Position numbers and translations under genes: made by a program. Below the pieces are notes generated by a model. The model had not been told where the DNA came from and made no database searches. It saw nothing but the letters and a program-made list of their open reading frames with translations. Of a DNA stretch of 54,572 nucleotides, positions 16,000 to 23,195 are shown piece after piece; position 1 is the first letter of the stretch, and each line of letters opens with the position of its first letter. The stretch comes from T3SED10-260 sp035363255 (GTDB lineage Bacteria; Caldisericota; Caldisericia; UBA6126): assembly GCA_035363255.1 (NCBI GenBank), contig DAOSES010000017.1, forward strand, positions 1 to 54,572. Direction: 5' to 3'.

Positions 16000-18891
16000 T
16001 TACCTGAGCTTGATAACGGAAATCAGAGCATTTCCGTTTTCTCCTGGGGAAATGGTAGTATAGAGACCCTTCTTTTCGCTAAAGAGAAAAATGGGTAAGT
16101 AGGCTCGGTCTTCTATCTCAAGAATAGGATTGACGGGAAAAAGTTTTTCGCCAGCATAATATTTGTTTTGGTATAGGAAAAAGCGGTAAGTCTCTTCTCC
16201 AAGGTTTTTGATAGTGATCATGTTTTGAGGAAAATCATATTCAAGCTGTCCGTCGAAGGTATCAATGATAAAACGAAGTGGAAGGTAGATATTGAAATGA
16301 TGTAGCAGGGGTTGAACCTCAAAATCAAGGTTTTCAGTCCCTTTTTGAGTAGTTTTTTTGTAGAGAGTGCTTCCAAGCGTAAACTGGATCATGATCATAT
16401 CTTTGTTTTCGCTGGTAAAGATAAAATCTTTAGAAAAAACTTGCTTTTGAGAAGCATCAAGCCCAATCAATCTAGCAACAAATGGAGTTTTGATACTGAT
16501 CAATTCTGACATTAACTCCGCTTTGAAAGTTTTGTCTTGTAGGGAGGAGGATAACAGTTTAACTTCCTGGGGTAGTTGTTCTACCACAACTTGTGCTACT
16601 GACTGATTGAGATTAAAGTTGATGGTAAAAGGCTCAAAGCTTGGAAAGGAGGTACTTTGGTTTTCTGCCAGGACAATGGGGGCTAATGCAGGCTTGGTAG
16701 TGGTTGTTTTAGGAGAGTTTGCGGTAAACATACCTGACACCTGAGGATAGAATAGATAGCTAAGCACAGCAAGTAAAAGCACCAGCGCAAGTGGTAGAAG
16801 AAAGGTGGGTTTTCTTTTGTTTTTGTCGTGAGTGTTGTCCATATCAAAAGAAACTGCTTGTTTTTCTTGTTTCGGCTTGATATTTTCAGTAATCATGTCG
16901 TCCATATCCCTTTTTGGTTTCTTTTTTGGAGCAACAGAAGATGCTCCTTTTTTGATTGAAAATGAGAGATTTTTAGGGGAATTTTTGTTGCTTTCAAGGA
17001 TGGTGTTGTAGACTTCAGAAGAAATATCCTGGTCTTGTCTGGAGCTCAAAGAAACCTCACCACTATAAGCTTCATCGGAAAGCTCGGAGTCAGAGCCAAG
17101 ATGATTTTTCATGAAATGTTTGAGCTCCTTTTGAAACTCTTGGGCAGTCTGGTAGCGTTGGTCGGGGGATTTTGACAAAGCTTTTAAAACAATTCGTTGC
17201 AAATTTAAGGGAATTTGATTTTGTAATTGGTCTGGAAAGCGAGGAATTTTTTTAAGGTGCATATCCATGACGTCCACTGGCAAAGGAGAAGAAAAAGGAG
17301 GTTTGCCAGTAAGTAGTTCGAACAATAGGATGCCCACAGAATACAGATCAGATCGGGCATCAGACTTGGATTGAGTGATTTGTTCGGGAGCAGTGTATTG
17401 GACGATGCCTAAAAATTCTCCGCTGGAAACCGAGGAGGCATCTTCAACTCGTGTGATACCAAGGGTAGTAATCTTGGCTTTGAGGTCGTTTGTTATCATA
17501 ATCACATCAGAATTGATATCACGGTGAATAATGTTTCTTCCATGCAAAAAGATTAGACCATCCAGGATACTGATTACAATCTCGACAGCTTTATCAATAT
17601 CGATTTTTCCGCTATCAAGGAGATTTTTGACTGACCTTCCTTCGATGTACTCACGAATCACATAGAAAGTGTCTTCTTCGTTGATGATATCTAAAAACTG
17701 AACAAAATTGGGGTGATCGACTTGTTTCATGGTTTCAATTTCTCGCTCAAGTCTGGCTCGGAAAGTAGGACGAGTTTCATTGGGAATTTGGACAGTTACT
17801 GGTTGTTTTTGTTGCATGTCATAGCCCAGATACAAATTGCTGAGAATGCGCTTCAGCAAGAGCTTTTCGATACGATATCTGTTTTGGATGATTTTGCCAA
17901 TCAGTGGAGACTCATCATGGCTTTTGGGTTCAGGAGTTTTACTTTCAAAGGTTTTGTTAAATTCTTCGATACTTTTAGTGAAGGATTGGTCTTCAGTGAC
18001 TATCTCGAAGAATGATCCCGAAGCATCTCCGGTGCTCTCTCGATAATACTTGGCTATATCTTCTATTTCGCTGACAGCTGAAACAATCTCATCAAAGGAT
18101 TGATATCGCTTGAGCGGATCTTTTTCAAGCATTTTCATAATCACTTGCTCAGCCTTTGGGAGCAAGTCTTTTCGGAGTTTGGAGGGAAGCTCTGGTATGA
18201 CAGACAGATGCATGTATGCGAGATTGATGGGTGCATTCTTTTCGCTGAAGGGTAATTGGCTGGTTACCATTTCATAAAAAACCACCCCAAGGGAGTAGAT
18301 ATCTGTGCGTTCGTCGATATTGCCAATCTTGGGATCAAGTTGTTCGGGAGCAATGTAGCCAAAAGTGCCTGCGATGTCGTTGGACTGCATGGTGGTTTCG
18401 GGTATACTTTTGAGGCTGATATCTTTGGATAGCCCGAAGTCGGTGACTAAAATTCTGCCGGTATGGTCGATCATGATATTGGATGATTTTAAATCTCGGT
18501 GGATGATCCCTTTTCGATGAGTGTAAGAAATGGCCGAAGCAACACTTTTCATAACATTTAAGGCAATCTTGAGAGACATAGGACCCGTTTGTTGGATCAT
18601 TTGGCGTATGGTGTAGCCTTCAATAAAATCCATTACAATGTAGTATTGCTTGTTGTCTTCGCCAAAATCGATGATACTTACGATATTTTGATGACGAAAA
18701 GAGGAAAGAAGCTTGGCTTCATTTTTGAAACGTTCAATAAACTTTGGGTCCTGGGATAGGGAGGGTGAAAGTAGTTTGATCGCAACCTTTTTTGATAGGG
18801 TAGGATGATCTGCTTTGTAAACTATGGACATCCCGCCTCTTCCGAGCTCTTCTGTTGTTTCGTATGGTCCAATTACTTTTTTTTCATCCAT
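16000..18891 (-). CDS. Membrane Ser/Thr kinase with tandem kinase and pseudokinase domains and stalk-like ectodomain
   Basis: 963 aa from ATG 18891 behind AGAGGAG. The first kinase domain (about 8-280) is complete: GRGGMSIVY, K39 in VAIK, HRDLKSSN at 131-138, DFG at 151-153 and APE at 181-183. The second (about 335-595) has the fold and keeps HRD (456-458) and APE (501-503). It lacks a glycine loop and has Gln368 for the ATP lysine, Asn460 and Val463 for the catalytic-loop Lys and Asn, and TLG (476-478) for DFG, so it is a predicted pseudokinase. A charged linker leads to one membrane helix (about 696-715). The outer ~245 residues end in two divergent copper-amine-oxidase-N-like modules (FNIYLPLRFIIDTF; RAYLPIFLF) where PASTA repeats are usual. 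It heads the Tad operon, six bases before cpaE, and follows tRNA-Thr by 19 bases. Confidence 0.9.
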   Translation of the reverse strand: MDEKKVIGPYETTEELGRGGMSIVYKADHPTLSKKVAIKLLSPSLSQDPKFIERFKNEAKLLSSFRHQNIVSIIDFGEDNKQYYIVMDFIEGYTIRQMIQQTGPMSLKIALNVMKSVASAISYTHRKGIIHRDLKSSNIMIDHTGRILVTDFGLSKDISLKSIPETTMQSNDIAGTFGYIAPEQLDPKIGNIDERTDIYSLGVVFYEMVTSQLPFSEKNAPINLAYMHLSVIPELPSKLRKDLLPKAEQVIMKMLEKDPLKRYQSFDEIVSAVSEIEDIAKYYRESTGDASGSFFEIVTEDQSFTKSIEEFNKTFESKTPEPKSHDESPLIGKIIQNRYRIEKLLLKRILSNLYLGYDMQQKQPVTVQIPNETRPTFRARLEREIETMKQVDHPNFVQFLDIINEEDTFYVIREYIEGRSVKNLLDSGKIDIDKAVEIVISILDGLIFLHGRNIIHRDINSDVIMITNDLKAKITTLGITRVEDASSVSSGEFLGIVQYTAPEQITQSKSDARSDLYSVGILLFELLTGKPPFSSPLPVDVMDMHLKKIPRFPDQLQNQIPLNLQRIVLKALSKSPDQRYQTAQEFQKELKHFMKNHLGSDSELSDEAYSGEVSLSSRQDQDISSEVYNTILESNKNSPKNLSFSIKKGASSVAPKKKPKRDMDDMITENIKPKQEKQAVSFDMDNTHDKNKRKPTFLLPLALVLLLAVLSYLFYPQVSGMFTANSPKTTTTKPALAPIVLAENQSTSFPSFEPFTINFNLNQSVAQVVVEQLPQEVKLLSSSLQDKTFKAELMSELISIKTPFVARLIGLDASQKQVFSKDFIFTSENKDMIMIQFTLGSTLYKKTTQKGTENLDFEVQPLLHHFNIYLPLRFIIDTFDGQLEYDFPQNMITIKNLGEETYRFFLYQNKYYAGEKLFPVNPILEIEDRAYLPIFLFSEKKGLYTTISPGENGNALISVIKLR

Positions 18892-18910
18892 ATCATTCTC
18901 CTCTTGATCC

Positions 18911-18983
18911 AGCCGACGATCAGAATCGAACTGATGACCTGCTGATTACGAATCAGCTGCTCTGCCTGCTGAGCTACGTCGGC
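18911..18983 (-). tRNA. tRNA-Thr (anticodon CGT)
   Basis: The minus strand folds into a full cloverleaf: acceptor GCCGACG with CGTCGGC, D-arm GCTC/GAGC, anticodon stem GCTGA/TCAGC around loop TTCGTAA (anticodon CGT), and T-arm ATCAG-TTCGATT-CTGAT. The discriminator is T at 18911. CCA is not encoded. The 3' end lies 19 bases before the kinase start codon. Confidence 0.93.
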
Positions 18984-19000
18984 GCCAACACAAGAACACC

Positions 19001-19072
<72 letters not shown>

Positions 19073-19102
19073 CTACAATACGTCTTGAATTATTATAAAT
19101 GA

Positions 19103-19130
19103 ATTATAAACTTGTGCCATAGAATGTCAA
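19103..19130 (-). promoter_or_regulatory. Consensus promoter of the tRNA-Val/tRNA-Thr transcript
   Basis: TTGACA (19125-19130) and TATAAT (19103-19108) on the minus strand are both perfect and 16 bases apart. The start would be about 23 bases before tRNA-Val. No terminator lies between tRNA-Thr and the kinase gene, so this strong promoter may also drive the kinase/Tad operon. Confidence 0.8.
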
Positions 19131-19171
19131 AAGAATATTTATAGAGTGATTTAAATATAGGATGGAAAAAA

Positions 19172-21151
19172 ATGCTTAATATCTGGATCGGTGCTAGCAC
19201 TGGAATACTTGGTCTCCTGGGGCTTTTTGTGTTGATTAGAGACATACAAGGTCTTCCCTCCGATCAAGTATTAATGAATATGGGACAGATTATTCGAAGA
19301 GGCGCACTGGCTTATCTGAAGCGTCAATTCAAAACTATGGCTCCTTTTTTACTGGTTTTAGCCCTTACTCTCGGTTTTTTCTTTCGCCCACTGTTTTCAG
19401 TTTTTTTTATAGTAGGAGCTGTCTGTTCCTTGATTAGCGGTTTCACTGGCATGTCCATAGCTACCATCGCTAATCACAAAACCACCTTCGCAGCAAAAAG
19501 TTCTATCCATCATGCTCTGTATGTTGCTTTTTCGGGTGGTAGTGTGATGGGCATTCTTACCTGTTCCATGGGTATCCTTGGTTTTACCTTTGTAGAGTGG
19601 TTTTCTATGATGAGCGGGGCTGATAGTTCAGTTCATTTTCTTATAGCTTTTTCGTTGGGAGCCTCCTTCGTAGCACTATTTGCACGAATTGGAGGTGGAA
19701 TATTCACCAAAGCCGCTGATATTGGTGCAGATATTGTTGGCAAAATTGAAGCCAGGATCCCTGAGGATGACCCTCGCAATCCAGCTGTTATAGCTGACAA
19801 TGTGGGAGACAATGTGGGAGACGTCGCTGGTATGGGTGCGGACTTGTTTGAATCTTATGTTGGCGCCTTCTACGGTTGCCTTGCGATTAGTTTACTCACA
19901 GCAAGTGAGCAAGCCTACCCTTTGTATATTTTTTGCATCACTTCCCTGGGTTTTCTTGCTTCTATGAGTCTCATCTTTATTGGCAGAAAGCTCATACGAA
20001 AGGCTAAAATAGCTCCCGAATCCTTCATCAGAAATATCGGCCTCTTCGCTTCCTTATTAACTATCATTGGCTCTGCCTTGCTTAGTTGGTATATTTTTCG
20101 CGGTTTTTCTCAGTTTTTTTCAGTTTTGGTGGGCACTTTGTGTGGCATTCTCATTGGCAAAATCACCGACTACTATACTTCATCAAAGCCTGTCATTAAT
20201 ATCGCCAATCATTCCCAATCCGGAAGTGCCACCAATGTGCTTGCAGGGCTTGGCACAGGTATGGAAAGCACCTTTTTAACCATACTAGTCATTGCATTGT
20301 CTATTTGGCTGGCTTTTGCTTCACTTGGTTTGCTTGGTATAGCTTTGGCTGGGCTTGGCATGCTTCTGACGCTTAGCTCCACCATCAGCATTGATGCTTA
20401 TGGCCCCATTTCAGACAATGCGGGAGGTATCGCAGAACTCACCCATCAAGCATCATATGTGCGTGAAAACACCGATGTACTGGATGCAATAGGCAATACT
20501 ACCGCTGCTGTAGGAAAAGGCTTTTCCATTGGTTCAGCAGCTCTTACTGCCCTAACCTTGTTCAATACCTTCTCTATCAATACGCATGCAGTCGATTTGA
20601 GCTTAAACAATCCCAAACTTTTATCAGGACTCTTACTTGGATCCATGCTACCTTTCTTCTTTTCCTCCCAGGCTTTGACCGCTGTTTCCAAAACTGCCCA
20701 CCAAATGGTTAAAGAAGTACGCAGACAGTTTAAAGAAATTGTGGGTATCATGCAGGGAGAAGCCCAGGCAGACTACGAAAAGTGTATAGATATTGCCACC
20801 ATTGGCGCATTAAAAGGGATGATTTTTCCAAGTCTTACAGGAATCTTATCTCCTTTTATTGTCTTTTTTCTTCTAGGGCTTGAAGCTTTAGCGGGTCTTA
20901 TTGCTGGATCGCTCATCAGTGGAGTTTGCATGGCGATATTTATGTCAAACACTGGTGGCGCATGGGACAATGCAAAAAAATACATTGAGACTGGTAAACT
21001 CGGTGGGAAGGGTTCCCCTGCTCATCACGCTTCCATCACTGGCGATACAGTGGGAGATCCTTTGAAAGACACTGCTGGTCCCTCATTAAATATTTTGATA
21101 AAACTTATTTCCATCATATCTCTTGTATTTATCCCTTTGTTTTTACCCTAA
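19172..21151 (+). CDS. hppA: Membrane-embedded cation-pumping pyrophosphatase, K+-dependent type
   Basis: 659 aa with 15-16 membrane helices. It hydrolyses pyrophosphate and pumps H+ and/or Na+ across the membrane. The pyrophosphate-binding signatures are intact: DIGADIVGKIEARIPEDDPR with NPAVIADNVGDNVGD, and late in the protein DNAKKYIE and GDTVGDPLKDTAGPS. The segment GNTTAAVGKGFSIGSAAL carries Ala where K+-independent enzymes have Lys, placing it in the K+-dependent group; those also include the Na+ pumps. GMGADLFESY keeps a Glu in helix 6 that occurs in many Na+-pumping members, but the ion cannot be settled by eye. Divergent from the tRNA operon, it leads an operon with a PFK-like gene and a transketolase half. 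Confidence 0.93.
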   Translation: MLNIWIGASTGILGLLGLFVLIRDIQGLPSDQVLMNMGQIIRRGALAYLKRQFKTMAPFLLVLALTLGFFFRPLFSVFFIVGAVCSLISGFTGMSIATIANHKTTFAAKSSIHHALYVAFSGGSVMGILTCSMGILGFTFVEWFSMMSGADSSVHFLIAFSLGASFVALFARIGGGIFTKAADIGADIVGKIEARIPEDDPRNPAVIADNVGDNVGDVAGMGADLFESYVGAFYGCLAISLLTASEQAYPLYIFCITSLGFLASMSLIFIGRKLIRKAKIAPESFIRNIGLFASLLTIIGSALLSWYIFRGFSQFFSVLVGTLCGILIGKITDYYTSSKPVINIANHSQSGSATNVLAGLGTGMESTFLTILVIALSIWLAFASLGLLGIALAGLGMLLTLSSTISIDAYGPISDNAGGIAELTHQASYVRENTDVLDAIGNTTAAVGKGFSIGSAALTALTLFNTFSINTHAVDLSLNNPKLLSGLLLGSMLPFFFSSQALTAVSKTAHQMVKEVRRQFKEIVGIMQGEAQADYEKCIDIATIGALKGMIFPSLTGILSPFIVFFLLGLEALAGLIAGSLISGVCMAIFMSNTGGAWDNAKKYIETGKLGGKGSPAHHASITGDTVGDPLKDTAGPSLNILIKLISIISLVFIPLFLP

Positions 21152-21162
21152 GGAGGTGAAAT

Positions 21163-22158
21163 ATGCGCAGAATTGCTATTTTAACTGCTGGAGCGGATTC
21201 TCCAGGTCAGAACGCAGCCATTCGAGCGGTGGCGAGAAATGCTTTCCAGCACTCGTATGAAGTGTTTGGAGTTAAAAGCGGTTTTAAGGGCTTGCTTAAA
21301 GAAGATCTGTTCATCATGGATCGAGGAACGGTATCTGGGATTCTTCCCCTTGGAGGAACTATTCTTGGTACTTCCGTCGGTAACCCCTTCCAAGAAAAGG
21401 ACCAAATCGATCATCTCAAACAAATCATGCAGAAATTCAGCCTCACCGCATTGATTGTTATCGGTGGTTTTTCCTATATGAAAATTGCCTCTCAACTCGA
21501 CAAAGAAGATATTCCCGTCATTGGTATTCCTGCAACCATCGACAATGACATTCCTTTTACCGACAAAACCATAGGTTTTACCTCCGCCATCGAATTTGTA
21601 GCACACTCATTGGACCGTCTTCATTCTACTGCCAGTTCTCATCATCGCGTTTTTTTAGTTGAAGTTATGGGTGGAGGAACTGGTTGGATAGGACTTATGG
21701 GTGGTATGTCTGGTGGAGCAGATCTTATCTTGATTCCCGAAAAAACCTATAATCTGGAAGAAATATATAAACACATCGAATCAAGACAATCGAGTGGTAA
21801 GGAGTTTTCTATTATCGTAGCTTGCGAGGAAGTAATGCCTCCCATGGAAAACCATTCTTATAGCTCAAAGAAATGTGATATCATCGACTACCTATACGAC
21901 AACATCTGCTCCAATTGTTCCTTCGAAGTACGCAAACTCGTTTTGGGTCACTTGCAACGAGGTGGAGCTCCCAGTGTATCTGATCGCATCCTTGCCACAC
22001 AACTCGGTGTGGAAGCTGTGGAAATGCTAAGACGAGGTGAAGTGGGCAAAATGTCCAGTATTTATCAAGGCAAACTGTGTAGTATTGATTTGAGTAAAAT
22101 CGAAGAAAGAAAAAAAGTCGAGGTTGAATTGCTGGAAATAGCAAAATTGTTTTACTAA
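21163..22158 (+). CDS. Divergent 6-phosphofructokinase-like protein with altered phosphoryl-donor site
   Basis: 331 aa from ATG 21163 behind AAGGAGGTGA. It aligns with bacterial PFK almost without gaps over the first half. Fructose-6-phosphate and catalytic residues are kept: D127 and D129 (PATIDNDIP), R162, E222, and the equivalents of R243, H249 and R252 (VRKLVLGHLQRGG). Residues that hold ATP or PPi and Mg2+ in the E. coli enzyme are changed: GGD of the first loop is GAD, R72 is Val, D103-G104 are Phe-Ser, and R171 is Gly. Position 124 is Ala, neither the Gly of ATP-PFK nor the Lys of PPi-PFK. It may use an unusual donor, run only in reverse, or be a sugar-phosphate sensor. Next to a pyrophosphatase, PPi use is tempting but the sequence does not show it. 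Confidence 0.85.
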   Translation: MRRIAILTAGADSPGQNAAIRAVARNAFQHSYEVFGVKSGFKGLLKEDLFIMDRGTVSGILPLGGTILGTSVGNPFQEKDQIDHLKQIMQKFSLTALIVIGGFSYMKIASQLDKEDIPVIGIPATIDNDIPFTDKTIGFTSAIEFVAHSLDRLHSTASSHHRVFLVEVMGGGTGWIGLMGGMSGGADLILIPEKTYNLEEIYKHIESRQSSGKEFSIIVACEEVMPPMENHSYSSKKCDIIDYLYDNICSNCSFEVRKLVLGHLQRGGAPSVSDRILATQLGVEAVEMLRRGEVGKMSSIYQGKLCSIDLSKIEERKKVEVELLEIAKLFY

Positions 22159-22173
22159 AAAAGGAGTGAGGGG

Positions 22174-23124
22174 ATGAGCGAAACTAAACGAGAGATGAAA
22201 GCTACCCGTTTTGGGTATTCGGATGCTTTATTGGAATTAGCCAAGTCGCATCCTGAGATTGTTGTTATGGATGCTGATTTATCAAAATCCACCACTACAA
22301 AACGCTTTGCTGATGTATATCCTGAAAAGTTTTTTAATGCAGGAATTGCGGAACAAAACATGCTGGGTATGGCTGCAGGGCTTTCCCTTGCAGGCAAAAT
22401 ACCCTTTGTTTCCACCTATGGGGTGTTTGTATCCGGTCGAGCTTATGATCAGATCCGCACTACCATTTGTTACTCAAAATTGAATGTGAAGATAGGTGGA
22501 GCTCATGGAGGCATATCCGTTGGACCTGATGGCGCTACTCACCAGGCATTGGAAGAGATTTCCATGATGAGAAGCTTGCCTGAAATGAAACTTATCGTTC
22601 CCTGTGACTATTACGAAACCATGAAAGCCACCTTGGCAGCGTTCAGCATTCCAGGACCAGTTTATATTCGTTTTGGCAGAGAGCCAGTACCTATCATCAC
22701 TCAGGCAGATACTCCCTTTGTCTTCGGGAAAGGAATGCAGTTTAAAGAAGGCAGGGATCTGAGTATTATCTCCTGCGGAACCATGGTATGTGAAGCAATA
22801 GATGCTGCAACTATGCTTGAAAAAGAAGGCATACATGCTCGAGTGATCAATATAGCAACCGTCAAACCTATCGATCAAGACATCATTATCCAAGCTGCAA
22901 AAGAAACAGGAGCTATCGTTACTGCCGAAGAACACCAGCTCATGGGCGGTTTTGGCTCTGCTGTAGCTGAGGTAGTGGTATTAAACCATCCCGTAGCTAT
23001 TGAAATGGTAGGCATTGACGACACTTTCGGTGAATCGGGCACTCCTGATGAGTTAATGTGTAAATATCATCTGACTTCCAAGGATATCTACGAAAAAGCT
23101 AAAAAAGTCCTGCTTAGAAAATAG
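22174..23124 (+). CDS. tktB: Transketolase, C-terminal subunit
   Basis: 316 aa from ATG 22174 behind AAAAGGAG. It covers the pyrimidine-binding and C-terminal domains of transketolase: DADLSKSTTTKRF, the catalytic Glu region FFNAGIAEQNMLGMAAGL, GGAHGGISVGPDGATHQ, and a C-terminal Rossmann-like domain ending in GTPDELM. It needs the N-terminal ThDP/Mg2+-binding half, encoded about 9.8 kb away at 32911-33843. Split transketolases are common in anaerobes, but the halves are usually adjacent. Together they move two-carbon units in the non-oxidative pentose-phosphate route, consistent with the PFK-like neighbour. Confidence 0.92.
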   Translation: MSETKREMKATRFGYSDALLELAKSHPEIVVMDADLSKSTTTKRFADVYPEKFFNAGIAEQNMLGMAAGLSLAGKIPFVSTYGVFVSGRAYDQIRTTICYSKLNVKIGGAHGGISVGPDGATHQALEEISMMRSLPEMKLIVPCDYYETMKATLAAFSIPGPVYIRFGREPVPIITQADTPFVFGKGMQFKEGRDLSIISCGTMVCEAIDAATMLEKEGIHARVINIATVKPIDQDIIIQAAKETGAIVTAEEHQLMGGFGSAVAEVVVLNHPVAIEMVGIDDTFGESGTPDELMCKYHLTSKDIYEKAKKVLLRK

Positions 23125-23144
23125 TTTTAGCTTGGCTTGGTAAT

Positions 23145-23177
23145 AAAAAAGAGGGGGCTCAAAGCCCCCTCTTTTTT
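23145..23177. terminator. Bidirectional terminator between convergent genes
   Basis: GAGGGGGCT (23151-23159) pairs with AGCCCCCTC (23163-23171) around a 3-base loop, flanked by A6 on the left and T6 on the right, so it works on both strands. It ends the transketolase operon and the minus-strand PQQ-protein operon, whose stop codon lies 19 bases away. Confidence 0.93.
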
Positions 23178-23195
23178 ATTGTTCTAACTTAAATT

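Noticed and set aside
21163..22158. Straightforward PPi-dependent phosphofructokinase
   Set aside because: The neighbouring pyrophosphatase makes it attractive, but the diagnostic Asp104 and Lys124 are absent and several donor-site residues are lost.
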